Shown here: one piece after another, positions 43,557-51,869 of the stretch
Layout: every line of letters begins with the position of its first letter
Position numbering within the stretch: the stretch's first letter is position 1
Made by a program: the position numbers and the translations under genes
Assembly: GCF_035994185.1 (NCBI RefSeq)
Contig: NZ_CP108538.1
Location: forward strand, 6,425,501 to 6,489,500
Length of the DNA: 64,000 bases
DNA from: Streptomyces sp. NBC_01217
GTDB taxonomy: Bacteria; Actinomycetota; Actinomycetes; Streptomycetales; Streptomycetaceae
Reading direction: 5' to 3'
Notes under the pieces: generated by a model
Told to the model about the DNA's origin: nothing
Databases searched by the model: none
Seen by the model: only the letters and a program-made list of their open reading frames with translations

Positions 43557-44225
43557 GTGAACAAGGCGCAGCTCGTAGAAGCGATTGCCGACAAGGTCGG
43601 CGGCCGTCAGCAGGCCGCAGACGCCGTCGACGTGGTACTCGACGCGATCGTCCGTGCGGTTGTCGCGGGAGACCGTGTATCGGTCACCGGCTTCGGCTCG
43701 TTCGAGAAGGTCGACCGCCCCGCCCGCTACGCCCGCAACCCGCAGACGGGTGAGCGGGTGCGGGTCAAGAAGACCTCGGTGCCCCGTTTCCGCGCGGGAC
43801 AGGGCTTCAAGGACCTGGTGAGCGGCTCGAAGAAGCTCCCCAAGGGTGAGGTGGCCGTGAAGAAGGCGCCCAAGGGCAGCCTCTCGGGCGGTGCTTCCAC
43901 CCGTACGACGACCAAGGCGGCCGCCAAGAAGGCCACCGCGAAGAAGGCCGTGGCGAAGAAGGCCACCGCCAAGAAGGCCGTGACCGCCGCGAAGACCACC
44001 GCCGCCAAGAAGACCACCGCGAAGAAGACCACCGCGGCGGCCAAGAAGACCACGGCAGCCGCGAAGAAGACCACCACCGCGGCGGCGGCGAAGAAGACGA
44101 CGGCCACCAAGAAGGCCGTCGCCAGCAAGACCGCGCCCGCCAAGAAGACCACGGCGAAGAAGGCGCCCGCGAAGAAGACCACGGCGCGCAAGACCACGGC
44201 CAAGAAGGCCACCGCACGGAAGTAG
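43557..44225 (+). CDS. hupS: HU-family nucleoid protein with histone H1-like tail
   Basis: 222 residues from GTG 43557 (GAAGGGGAAG upstream). The N-terminal HU domain (1-93) reads NKAQLVEAIADKVGGRQQAA and VTGFGSFEKVDRPARYARNP. The DNA-binding arm is RNPQTGERVRVKKTSVPRFRAG. The C-terminal 115 residues are almost wholly Lys/Ala/Thr in KKAT, KKTTA and KKAVA repeats, like eukaryotic histone H1 tails. This two-part architecture is HupS, a spore-nucleoid protein upregulated in sporulating aerial hyphae. An AT-rich TATATAT at 43488-43494 lies in the probable promoter. Confidence 0.97.
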   Translation: MNKAQLVEAIADKVGGRQQAADAVDVVLDAIVRAVVAGDRVSVTGFGSFEKVDRPARYARNPQTGERVRVKKTSVPRFRAGQGFKDLVSGSKKLPKGEVAVKKAPKGSLSGGASTRTTTKAAAKKATAKKAVAKKATAKKAVTAAKTTAAKKTTAKKTTAAAKKTTAAAKKTTTAAAAKKTTATKKAVASKTAPAKKTTAKKAPAKKTTARKTTAKKATARK

Positions 44226-44260
44226 TGAGGCCGAGCAGCGCAGGGCCATTCACACGCGCC

Positions 44261-44290
44261 GGGCCGGGCTCCCCCTGGGGAGCCCGGCCC
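44261..44290. terminator. bidirectional terminator after hupS
   Basis: GGGCCGGGCTCCCC (44261-44274) and GGGGAGCCCGGCCC (44277-44290): perfect 14-bp complement between hupS and the convergent small gene. Confidence 0.85.
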
Positions 44291-44327
44291 GCGGGCTGTC
44301 ATGGGGCCCCATGCAGGCCCCGGCCCT

Positions 44328-44531
44328 TCAGAACGTCTGCAGCGTCACCAGCGTGATCCGCAGGTCCGCACCCTCGCCGGTGCCCTCGATCCGCACCCGC
44401 TGCCCCGGCCGCAGCAGCCGCAGACCGCCGGCGTCGAAGGCCCGGGCGTCGAATTCCACCGGGGTGCCGTCGTCGAGCAGCACGCTGCCGGTGCGGGTCT
44501 CGGGGTCGTACGTGTACGAGGTCGCCTGCAT
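44328..44531 (-). CDS. small OB-fold-like protein
   Basis: 67 residues, all beta in character: SYTYDPETRTGSVLLDDGTP, VEFDARAFDAGGLRLLRPGQRV and RIEGTGEGADLRITLVTLQTF. The pattern resembles a cold-shock/S1-type OB fold but lacks the RNP motifs of CspA. It begins 10 bases after cofC ends and so is probably in its operon. The function is unknown; whether it relates to F420 synthesis cannot be told. Confidence 0.78.
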   Translation of the reverse strand: MQATSYTYDPETRTGSVLLDDGTPVEFDARAFDAGGLRLLRPGQRVRIEGTGEGADLRITLVTLQTF

Positions 44532-44541
44532 GAACGGCAGC

Positions 44542-45225
44542 CTATCGGTCCGCCGGGCGGGTGCCCGCGGCCCAGCGCACCGCCGTGTGCGGGCCGACGC
44601 CCAGGGCCAGTGCAGCCCGCAGATCGTCGCCGGTGTCCACGTCCTGGCGGACCGAATCGATGCCGGTCAGGCCGATTTCCACCGCCCCGGAGTCCAGATG
44701 CCGGGCCCGGGAAGAACCACCGAAAGCCGGGCGCAATTCCGTTCCCGGTGCGGCCGACAGAAATGTCGTGCCGATTCCTGCCGCGTCGGTGACAAATGCC
44801 CGGGGAAATGCGGCGGAGAAATCGAATACCCGGGCCAATTCCTCGGGGCGCAGTGCCGGCAGATCCGCGTTGAGAGCGGCGAGGGCCGCCCCGGGCCGCG
44901 CCTTGCGCACGGCCCGCTCACCGTGTGCGAGGGCGGCGTTGAGTCCGCGGTCCGGTTCGTCGGGCACGATGTGCGCCCCGAGGGCCGCGAGAGCCGCCCC
45001 GGCCTCCGTGTCGTTGGTGACGACCACCACATCCCGTACCGCCCGGCAGGACAGGGCGGCGGCCACGGTGTCCCGGGCGAAGGCGAGGGCCAGCCGGGCA
45101 CGCAGCTCGGCACCCGTCGCGGGCGCGAGCCTGCTCTTGGCCCGCGCCAAGGGCTTCAACGGGACGACCAGGGACCAGGGACCGGCCGGGTCGGTGTTCG
45201 TGGTGATCTTCTTCTCGATGCGCAT
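44542..45225 (-). CDS. cofC: 2-phospho-L-lactate (phosphoenolpyruvate) guanylyltransferase
   Basis: 227 residues, nucleotidyltransferase fold. Family blocks are WSLVVPLKPLARAKSRLAPA (nucleotide-binding P-[LV]-K-x-L-x-x-A-K-[ST]-R-L), VVVVTNDTEAGAALAALGAH, GLNAALAHGERAV and LNADLPALRPEEL (metal-binding Asp). The GTTFLSAAPG block and FGGSSRARHLDSGAVEIGL follow. CofC/FbiD activates phosphoenolpyruvate or phospholactate with GTP in coenzyme F420 synthesis, needed by many Streptomyces reductases. The other fbi genes are not in this window. Confidence 0.93.
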   Translation of the reverse strand: MRIEKKITTNTDPAGPWSLVVPLKPLARAKSRLAPATGAELRARLALAFARDTVAAALSCRAVRDVVVVTNDTEAGAALAALGAHIVPDEPDRGLNAALAHGERAVRKARPGAALAALNADLPALRPEELARVFDFSAAFPRAFVTDAAGIGTTFLSAAPGTELRPAFGGSSRARHLDSGAVEIGLTGIDSVRQDVDTGDDLRAALALGVGPHTAVRWAAGTRPADR

Positions 45226-45374
45226 CGCCGCTTATTCTCGCCTGCCGGTGCCAGAACCCGGAGGGTCGGTCCGGAAAGCGGGGCGTACGGTGTTCTCGAC
45301 AGAGCAGGGGCCTGGGGCGAGACTTGACCGTCGGTAGCCAGGCAGAGTTCAAGTCCTTAGAGGAAGGTGTCCGA

Positions 45375-46127
45375 GTGTCCCGCCGCAGAATCGGCTTCTG
45401 GTACCGCCTGGCGGCGGTGATCGCAAAACCGCCGCTGGTGGTCCTGTTCAAGCGTGACTGGCGGGGGATGGAACACATTCCGGCCGACGGCGGATTCATC
45501 ACTGCGGTCAACCACAACTCGTATCTGGACCCGCTTTCGTACGGTCACTTCCAGTACAACACCGGACGGGTGCCGCGGCTCCTCGCGAAGGCCGGCCTCT
45601 TCAAGACCCCCTTTGTCGGAATGATGCTGCGCGGCACCGGACAGATCCCCGTCTACCGCGAGACGACCAATGCCCTGGATGCCTTCAGGGCCGCCGTCGA
45701 TGCCATCGAGCGCGGGGAATGCGTCGCCTTCTACCCGGAGGGCACTCTCACCCGCGACCCCGACATGTGGCCGATGGCGGGCAAGACCGGCGCGGCCCGC
45801 GTCGCGTTGATGACTAAGGCCCCGGTCATCCCCATCGCACAGTGGGGCGCCAACCTGGCGATGCCGCCGTACGCCAAGGAGAACAAGTTCCGGCTGTTCC
45901 CCCGCAAGACCCTCCAGGTGCAGGCCGGACCGCCCGTCGACCTCTCCCGTTTCTACGACATGGAGCCGACGCCCGACGTCCTGCGCGAGGCGACCGAGGT
46001 CATCATGGCCGCGGTGACAGCGCAGCTGGAGATCGTGCGGGGCGAGAAGGCCCCCGCCGAGCCGTTCGACCACCGCAGGGCCCGTGCAGAGCAGCGGCGC
46101 AAGGCCGAAGGAAAGGGACCCAAGTGA
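45375..46127 (+). CDS. 1-acylglycerol-3-phosphate O-acyltransferase family protein
   Basis: 250 residues from GTG 45375 (AGGAAGG 7 bases upstream); a TTG at 45324 is less likely. PlsC-type motifs: NHNSYLDP (H-x4-D), RGTGQIPVYRET, FYPEGTLTRDP (E-G-T) and VIPIAQWGANLAMP. It should acylate lysophosphatidate at the cytoplasmic membrane in phospholipid synthesis. The stop overlaps the gpsA start (GTGA), so phospholipid acylation and glycerol-3-phosphate formation are co-expressed. Confidence 0.93.
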   Translation: MSRRRIGFWYRLAAVIAKPPLVVLFKRDWRGMEHIPADGGFITAVNHNSYLDPLSYGHFQYNTGRVPRLLAKAGLFKTPFVGMMLRGTGQIPVYRETTNALDAFRAAVDAIERGECVAFYPEGTLTRDPDMWPMAGKTGAARVALMTKAPVIPIAQWGANLAMPPYAKENKFRLFPRKTLQVQAGPPVDLSRFYDMEPTPDVLREATEVIMAAVTAQLEIVRGEKAPAEPFDHRRARAEQRRKAEGKGPK

Positions 46128-47134
46128 CGCACCCCGCAAAGGCGGCCGTCTTCGGAACCGGCTCATGGGGTACGGCCTTCGGCATGGTGCTCGCCGACGC
46201 GGGCTGCGAGGTCACGCTCTGGGGCCGTCGCGCCGAGGTCGCCGAGGCCGTCAACACGACCCGTACCAACCCGGACTACCTGCCGGGAATTGAACTCCCC
46301 GCCTCGATCCGGGCCACTACCGACGCCGCCGAGGCGCTGCACGGCGCCGACTTCGCGGTGCTCGTGGTGCCCTCGCAGACACTGCGCGCCAATCTCGCCG
46401 ACTGGGCCCCGCACCTCGGTTCCGACACCGTCCTCGTCTCACTGATGAAGGGCGTCGAACTCGGCACCGCGAAGCGGATGAGCGAGGTCATCGAGGACGT
46501 CACCAAGGTCTCCGCGGACCGCATCGCCGTCGTCACCGGCCCCAACCTGGCCAAGGAGATCGCCGAGCGCCGCCCCGCCGCGGCCGTCGTCGCCTGCCGG
46601 GACGAGTCAGTGGCCCAGCGCCTGCAGACCGCCTGCCACACCTCGTACTTCCGCCCGTACACCAACACCGACGTGGTCGGCTGCGAACTCGGCGGCGCGG
46701 TCAAGAACGTCATCGGTCTCGCCGTGGGCATCGCCGACGGCATGGGCCTCGGCGACAACGCCAAGGGCTCGCTCATCACCCGCGGCCTCGCCGAGACCAC
46801 CCGGCTCGGCCTCGCCATGGGCGCCGACCCGCTGACCTTCTCCGGACTCGCGGGCCTCGGCGACCTGGTGGCGACCTGCTCCTCGCCGCTCTCGCGCAAC
46901 CACACCTTCGGCACCAACCTCGGCCGCGGAATGACGCTCCGGGAGACGATCGCCGTCACCAAGCAGACCGCCGAGGGCGTCAAGTCCTGTGAATCGGTGC
47001 TCGATCTGGCGCGCAGGCACGGCGTCGACATGCCCATCACCGAGACGGTCGTCGGCATCGTCCACGAGGGCAAGCCGCCGATGGTCGCTCTGGGCGAGCT
47101 GATGTCGCGCAGCGCGAAGTCCGAGCGCCGCTGA
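46124..47134 (+). CDS. gpsA: NAD(P)-dependent glycerol-3-phosphate dehydrogenase
   Basis: 336 residues. N-terminal Rossmann motif AVFGTGSWGTAFGMVLADAG, VVPSQTLRANL, and VTGPNLAKEIAERRPAAAVV. The C-terminal helical domain has the catalytic-lysine block ELGGAVKNVIGLAVGIADG and GLGDLVATCSSPLSRNHTFG. It makes sn-glycerol-3-phosphate from dihydroxyacetone phosphate for phospholipids. GTG 46124 overlaps the acyltransferase stop. Confidence 0.97.
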   Translation: MTHPAKAAVFGTGSWGTAFGMVLADAGCEVTLWGRRAEVAEAVNTTRTNPDYLPGIELPASIRATTDAAEALHGADFAVLVVPSQTLRANLADWAPHLGSDTVLVSLMKGVELGTAKRMSEVIEDVTKVSADRIAVVTGPNLAKEIAERRPAAAVVACRDESVAQRLQTACHTSYFRPYTNTDVVGCELGGAVKNVIGLAVGIADGMGLGDNAKGSLITRGLAETTRLGLAMGADPLTFSGLAGLGDLVATCSSPLSRNHTFGTNLGRGMTLRETIAVTKQTAEGVKSCESVLDLARRHGVDMPITETVVGIVHEGKPPMVALGELMSRSAKSERR

Positions 47135-47238
47135 CGGGTCCGCCCGGGGAGCGGCGGACCGGTGCGGTCCGCGGCCGTCGCTCCAGCGGCCCCGGCCACG
47201 CTGACGCGAGGAGTACCAGCAGGTACGCTCAACGCGAT

Positions 47239-48396
47239 ATGAGCAGCGAGAACCTCCCCCAGAGCCCGGAGCAGCAGCTCCGCAAGCCGCGCGTGGCCGT
47301 CGTGTTCGGCGGCCGCAGCTCCGAACACGGCATCTCGGTCGTCACGGCCGGCGCCGTCCTGAACGCCATCGACCGGACCAAGTACGACGTCCTGCCGATC
47401 GGCATCACGACGGACGGCCGCTGGGCGCTCACCGCCGACGAGCCCGAACGCATGGCCATCACGGACCGGAAGATGCCGGACGTGGCCCAGCTGGCCGAGT
47501 CCACCGAGGGCGGCGTGGTGCTCTCCGTCGACCCCGGCAGCCGCGAAGTGGTGTACAGCGAGCCCGGCTCGGTCCCCAAGGCGCTCGGCGAGGTCGACGT
47601 CGTCTTCCCCGTACTGCACGGCCCGTACGGCGAGGACGGCACCCTCCAGGGACTCCTCGAACTCTCCGGTGTGCCGTACGTCGGCGCCGGGGTGCTCGCC
47701 TCGGCGGTCGGCCAGGACAAGGAGTACATGAAGCGGGTCTTCATCTCGTTCGGGCTGCCGGTCGGCCCGTACCTGGTGGTGCGTCCGCGCGAATGGGACA
47801 CGGACCCCTCCGCCGCCCGCAAGCGCATCGTGGACTTCGCCGGTGACCACGGCTGGCCGCTCTTCGTCAAGCCGGCCCGGGCCGGCTCGTCGATCGGCAT
47901 CACCAAGGTCGACGACCTCGCCGGTCTCGACGAGGCGATCGAGGAGGCCCGCCGCCACGACCCCAAGTTCCTGGTCGAGTCGCTGCTGCGCGGCCGCGAG
48001 ATCGAGTGCGGGGTGCTGGAGTTCGAGGACGGGCCGCGCGCCAGCGTGCCCGCGGAGATCCCGCCGGTCACCTCGCACGACTTCTACGACTTCGAGGCCA
48101 AGTACATCGACTCGGCCTCCGGGATCGTGCCCGCCCCGCTCACCGAGGAGCAGACCGCCGAGGTCCAGCGGCTCGCGGTCGACGCCTTCGAGGCCGCGTC
48201 CTGCGAGGGCCTGGTGCGCGCCGACTTCTTCCTCACCGAGGACGGCGGCTTCGTGATCAACGAGATCAACACCCTGCCCGGCTTCACCCCGATCTCCATG
48301 TACCCGCGGATGTGGCAGGAGAGCGGCGTGAGCTACCAGGAGCTGGTGGACCGGCTGATCCAGGCCGCGTTGAACCGGCCGACGGGCCTGCGCTGA
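47239..48396 (+). CDS. ddlA: D-alanine--D-alanine ligase
   Basis: 385 residues. N-terminal VAVVFGGRSSEHGISVVTAG, VVFPVLHGPYGEDGTLQGLL and VPYVGAGVLASAVGQDKEYM. ATP-grasp elements are LFVKPARAGSSIGITKVDDL, ECGVLEFEDG and GFVINEINTLPGFTPISMYP. It joins two D-Ala for peptidoglycan precursors. The Ser/Tyr residues of the omega loop (HDFYDFEAKYIDSASGI) indicate a D-Ala-D-Ala rather than a D-lactate (vancomycin-resistance) ligase. Confidence 0.97.
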   Translation: MSSENLPQSPEQQLRKPRVAVVFGGRSSEHGISVVTAGAVLNAIDRTKYDVLPIGITTDGRWALTADEPERMAITDRKMPDVAQLAESTEGGVVLSVDPGSREVVYSEPGSVPKALGEVDVVFPVLHGPYGEDGTLQGLLELSGVPYVGAGVLASAVGQDKEYMKRVFISFGLPVGPYLVVRPREWDTDPSAARKRIVDFAGDHGWPLFVKPARAGSSIGITKVDDLAGLDEAIEEARRHDPKFLVESLLRGREIECGVLEFEDGPRASVPAEIPPVTSHDFYDFEAKYIDSASGIVPAPLTEEQTAEVQRLAVDAFEAASCEGLVRADFFLTEDGGFVINEINTLPGFTPISMYPRMWQESGVSYQELVDRLIQAALNRPTGLR

Positions 48397-48430
48397 GCCG
48401 ACCGGCCCGAGCCGGGACGAGTCCCGCCCC

Positions 48431-48468
48431 GTAGGGCGTGCACTCCCGCCCGGGAGCGCGCGCCCTAC
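48431..48468. terminator. bidirectional terminator between ddlA and DUF3515 gene
   Basis: GTAGGGCG (48431-48438) and CGCCCTAC (48461-48468) form the outer stem and CTCCCG/CGGGAG the inner stem, between convergent genes. Confidence 0.8.
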
Positions 48469-48953
48469 AGGCTGCTGGGAACCGTTTTTCTGACGGCCGG
48501 GCCGAACGCGGCCAGCGGGCTCGCGTCATGCGCGTACGCCGTCGACAGGCTGACCTCGACGTATGCCTTGCGATAGGTCGTCGTAAAGCGCGGACCGGCG
48601 TCCTCCGGCTGCTCCAACAGCCAGTTGACGCCGTCCGCCTCGGTGCCCTTCGCCATGGGGTCGTCCATCTTCGCGGGCCGGGGGACACCGCAGCGCAGTA
48701 CGATCGCACCGTCGCCCCACTCGGCGGTCAGTTCGGACTTCGTCCCGGTGTCACCGCGGCCGAGCCCGGCAACGGTCTTCGGCAGCTCCTTGTGCAGTGC
48801 ACGGCAGTGGACCGCGGCCTCCGGTGACGGCGTGGGAACCGTGATCGACACCGCGGCGTCCGTTGAGGAGCAGCCCGTCGCGGCCAGCAGCAGCGCGGCA
48901 ACGCACGGACCGAGAAACACGGGGTGGCCGAACCGGCGGCGGGATGAAGTCAC
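48465..48953 (-). CDS. DUF3515 lipoprotein
   Basis: 162 residues. Signal peptide RRRFGHPVFLGPCVAALLLA with lipobox AATGC, then the DUF3515 domain (CRALHKELPKTVAGLGRGDT, AEWGDGAIVLRCGVPRP, DGVNWLLEQPED, FTTTYRKAYVEVSLSTAYA). It is expected on the outer membrane face. It lies next to ddlA and thiL throughout actinobacteria, but no biochemical role is established as far as I know. Confidence 0.9.
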   Translation of the reverse strand: MTSSRRRFGHPVFLGPCVAALLLAATGCSSTDAAVSITVPTPSPEAAVHCRALHKELPKTVAGLGRGDTGTKSELTAEWGDGAIVLRCGVPRPAKMDDPMAKGTEADGVNWLLEQPEDAGPRFTTTYRKAYVEVSLSTAYAHDASPLAAFGPAVRKTVPSSL

Positions 48954-48973
48954 CGGCCCAGCGTAGACGGGGA

Positions 48974-49207
48974 CTACAGATGAACGACCGGGCAGGTCAG
49001 GGTTCTGGTGATGCCTTCCACTTGCTGGACCTTGGCGACCACCATGCGGCCGAGTTCATCGACCGTGTCGGCCTGGGCGCGCACGATCACGTCATAGGGG
49101 CCGGTGACGTCCTCTGCCTGGATCACTCCCGGAATTTTCGCGATGGTCTCGGCGACTGTCGACGCCTTGCCCACCTCTGTCTGAATAAGGATGTACGCCT
49201 GTACCAC
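48974..49207 (-). CDS. Lrp/AsnC ligand-binding domain protein (stand-alone RAM)
   Basis: 77 residues from GTG 49207 with GGAGG 4 bases upstream. VVQAYILIQTEVGKASTVAE, IPGVIQAEDVTGPYDVIVRA and MVVAKVQQVEGITRTLTCPV form the Lrp-type RAM beta-alpha-beta domain without any DNA-binding helix-turn-helix. Such stand-alone versions can modulate full-length Lrp regulators or sense amino acids. Longer in-frame extensions lack a ribosome-binding site. It probably shares a promoter with nothing else upstream. Confidence 0.9.
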   Translation of the reverse strand: MVQAYILIQTEVGKASTVAETIAKIPGVIQAEDVTGPYDVIVRAQADTVDELGRMVVAKVQQVEGITRTLTCPVVHL

Positions 49208-49543
49208 GGAACCTCCAGGGCGGCCACGAGGATCATGTGGGGGAAAGGGACGCCACGGTATCGCGTTGCCGCGGGCCGCGGGGAGACCTACGGGGCGGTT
49301 GACGCCCACAGCGTGGCGCGCACAAGACACAAGTTGACGTATCTCTTGACAGTACCGACAGCAGTGACGGCCCGCGACCGCATGTGCAGCGGTGCGCAAG
49401 AGCGTTGCGGGAGGGGGACAGACATGCCGATGAGAAGCGGTGCAGACTGCTCCCTGCGGCGGCGGCCGGTCCACGATCCGGACCCCCGGCCGCTGAAGCG
49501 GCCCGGACGATCGTCCGGCGCGATAGATGAGAGGTGAGACTCG
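49208..49543. other. divergent intergenic region before thiL
   Basis: 336 bases with no supported gene. It contains a TTGACA at 49346-49351 but no convincing -10 at the right distance. I see no TPP-riboswitch (thi box) consensus before thiL. Confidence 0.45.
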
Positions 49544-50515
49544 GTGAAGGGAACCGTGGGCGAGTTGGGGGAGTTCGGGCTCATCAGGGAGCTGACCTCC
49601 CGGCTCACCACCACCCCGGCGGTACGGCTCGGTCCCGGCGACGACGCCGCGGTCGTGTCCGCTCCCGACCGCAGGGTCGTGGCCAGTACGGACATCCTGT
49701 TGGAGGGACGGCACTTCCGCCGCGACTGGTCGACGGCGTACGACGTCGGCCGCAAGGCCGCCGCCCAGAACCTCGCCGACATCGCGGCCATGGGCGCCGT
49801 GCCCACCGCGCTGCTGCTCGGCCTGGTCGTGCCCGCCGAACTCCCGGTCACCTGGGCCGGCGAGCTGATGGACGGCATCCGGGACGAGTGCCAGGTCGCC
49901 GGTGCGGCCGTGGTCGGCGGCGATGTGGTGCGCGGCGAGACGATCACCGTCGCGATCACCGCACTCGGTGATCTGCGCAACCACGAACCGGTCACCCGCT
50001 CCGGCGCCCAGCCCGGCGACGTCGTCGCCGTCACCGGCTGGCTCGGCTGGTCCGCCGCCGGATACGCCGTGCTCTCCCGCGGCTTCCGCTCGCCCCGCGC
50101 CTTCGTCGAGGCCCATCGCCGCCCCGAACCGCCGTACCACGCGGGCCCCGCGGCCGCCGGGCTCGGCGCCACCGCGATGACGGACGTGAGCGACGGACTC
50201 GTCGCCGACCTCGGGCACATCGCCGAGGCGAGCAAGGTCCGGATCGATCTGCACTCCGGACTCATCGACATCCCCTCGCAGATGTCCGACATCGGGCAGG
50301 CCGTCGGCGTGGACCCGCTGCAGTGGGTGCTGACCGGGGGAGAGGACCACGCGATCGTCGCGACCTTCCCGCCGGACGTGAAGCTGCCCGCCCGCTGGAA
50401 GGTGATCGGCGAAGTCCTCAACCCCTCGGCACTGCCCCAGGTCACGGTCGACGGGGCGCCCTGGACCAGCAAGGGCGGCTGGGACCATTTCGGGGACATC
50501 GAGGACGCCCAGTAG
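49544..50515 (+). CDS. thiL: thiamine-monophosphate kinase
   Basis: 323 residues from GTG 49544. PurM-like ATPase family: [89 protein letters not shown] and [20 protein letters not shown]. The Asp-rich metal sites (GDD, DIL, GGD, DVSDG) are complete. It phosphorylates thiamine monophosphate to the diphosphate. thiD follows 10 bases later, making a two-gene thiamine operon. Confidence 0.97.
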   Translation: MKGTVGELGEFGLIRELTSRLTTTPAVRLGPGDDAAVVSAPDRRVVASTDILLEGRHFRRDWSTAYDVGRKAAAQNLADIAAMGAVPTALLLGLVVPAELPVTWAGELMDGIRDECQVAGAAVVGGDVVRGETITVAITALGDLRNHEPVTRSGAQPGDVVAVTGWLGWSAAGYAVLSRGFRSPRAFVEAHRRPEPPYHAGPAAAGLGATAMTDVSDGLVADLGHIAEASKVRIDLHSGLIDIPSQMSDIGQAVGVDPLQWVLTGGEDHAIVATFPPDVKLPARWKVIGEVLNPSALPQVTVDGAPWTSKGGWDHFGDIEDAQ

Positions 50516-50525
50516 ATTTCGGCGT

Positions 50526-51323
50526 ATGCCCATATCTGCTGTACCCGCCCGTGTGCTCACCGTCGCCGGATCCGATTCCGGCGGCGGTGCGGGCATTCAG
50601 GCCGATCTCAAGACGATGCTGGCGCACGGTGTGCACGGCATGAGCGTGCTGACCGCCGTCACCGCCCAGAACTCGCTGGGGGTGCAGGGCGCCTGGGAGT
50701 TGCCCGTCGAAGCGGTGCGCGCCCAGTACCGCAGCGTGGTGGACGACATCGGTGTGCAGGCGGTGAAGACCGGGATGCTGTCGTCGGCCGCTCTCGTGGA
50801 GACCGTGGCCGAACTCCTCGCGGACACCGACGTCCCGGTCGTCGTGGACCCGGTCGGGGTCTCCAAGCACGGTGATCCGCTGCTGGCCGCCGAGGCGCTC
50901 GATTCCGTACGGACGAAGCTGCTGCCGGCCGCCACGGTCGCCACCCCGAACCTGGACGAGGTGGCGCAGCTCACCGGCGTGAGTGTCAGGGACGAGACCG
51001 GAATGCGGCGGGCCGCCATCGGAGTGCTCGGATTCGGGCCGCGCTGGGTCGTCATCAAGGGCGGACATCTGCCGGGCGAACCCGTCGATCTGCTCACGGA
51101 CGGCACCGAGGAGCACTGGCTGCGCGCACCGAGGCACGACAACCGCCACACCCACGGCACCGGCTGCACCCTCGCCTCGGCGATCGCCTGCTCACTGGCC
51201 CTGGGCCGGGACGTACCCACGGCGGTACGGGAAGCGAAGGCGTACGTCACGGGGGCGATCGCGGCCGGCTTCCCGCTGGGTGCCGGAATCGGTCCGGTCG
51301 ACCACGGGTGGCGGCTGCGGTAG
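50526..51323 (+). CDS. thiD: hydroxymethylpyrimidine/phosphomethylpyrimidine kinase
   Basis: 265 residues, ribokinase-like. [20 protein letters not shown] (substrate site), [53 protein letters not shown], and the catalytic anion hole [19 protein letters not shown]. It phosphorylates HMP twice for thiamine synthesis. It ends at a strong bidirectional terminator. Confidence 0.97.
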   Translation: MPISAVPARVLTVAGSDSGGGAGIQADLKTMLAHGVHGMSVLTAVTAQNSLGVQGAWELPVEAVRAQYRSVVDDIGVQAVKTGMLSSAALVETVAELLADTDVPVVVDPVGVSKHGDPLLAAEALDSVRTKLLPAATVATPNLDEVAQLTGVSVRDETGMRRAAIGVLGFGPRWVVIKGGHLPGEPVDLLTDGTEEHWLRAPRHDNRHTHGTGCTLASAIACSLALGRDVPTAVREAKAYVTGAIAAGFPLGAGIGPVDHGWRLR

Positions 51324-51357
51324 CCCGGTGCACCCCCGGCGCACCCCGGTGCACAGC

Positions 51358-51391
51358 AAAAAGCCGGTCCACCGAGGTGGACCGGCTTTTT
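51358..51391. terminator. bidirectional terminator thiD/rpmB
   Basis: AAAAAGCCGGTCCACC (51358-51373) and GGTGGACCGGCTTTTT (51376-51391): a perfect 16-bp stem with A- and T-runs on both sides, one of the few classical intrinsic terminators here. Confidence 0.95.
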
Positions 51392-51424
51392 GGGCAACCG
51401 GAAGGCTGCGCTACGACGGGAACG

Positions 51425-51610
51425 TCAGCGCGCGACCTTGCCGGCCTTGATGCACGAGGTGCAGACGTTGAGCCGCTTCGGCGTCCGACCGACCACGGCA
51501 CGCACGCGCTGGATGTTGGGATTCCAGCGACGGGACGTACGGCGGTGCGAGTGCGAAATGTTGTTGCCGAAGCCCGGCCCCTTGCCGCAGACGTCGCAGT
51601 TGGCAGCCAC
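51425..51610 (-). CDS. rpmB: 50S ribosomal protein L28
   Basis: 61 residues. L28 fold with [20 protein letters not shown]. It keeps both CxxC pairs (Cys5/Cys8 and Cys50/Cys53), so it is the zinc-containing C+ form. Streptomyces have additional L28 copies lacking cysteines that are induced under zinc limitation by Zur. This is the zinc-replete version. It is divergent from the DAK-domain gene. Confidence 0.97.
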   Translation of the reverse strand: MAANCDVCGKGPGFGNNISHSHRRTSRRWNPNIQRVRAVVGRTPKRLNVCTSCIKAGKVAR

Positions 51611-51869
51611 GGGTCACTCCAAAGACTTCAGGTGCACTTACAGTGAATTCCGGCGCGCCGGATTCATTTGACTGAAGTGGCGGCACCGGAGGAATGGCCC
51701 GACTCTCATCGGGCAACCGAAGCAGCATACAACGGCTGCGTCGGTAGAACGAAACTACCATGGGTTCCGCCGCCTCCCGTCCCGCCCCTGTCCCCGCCGG
51801 ACCGGGCGTACGGGGCTACCCTGCGGTGCAGCCCGGCCGGCCACGGCCGATTTCGAGGAGGACCGACAG

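Noticed and set aside
43557..44225. Lys/Ala-rich half of hupS as a low-complexity artefact
   Set aside because: The frame is continuous with a perfect HU domain and the histone H1-like tail is the known HupS architecture.
47239..48396. ddlA as a vancomycin-resistance D-Ala-D-Lac ligase
   Set aside because: No vanH or vanX neighbours, and the omega-loop region (FYDFEAKYIDS) is of the ordinary D-Ala-D-Ala type.
49208..49543. Possible TPP riboswitch before thiL-thiD
   Set aside because: The leader lacks the conserved CTGAGA and ACCTGA-type thi-box elements.
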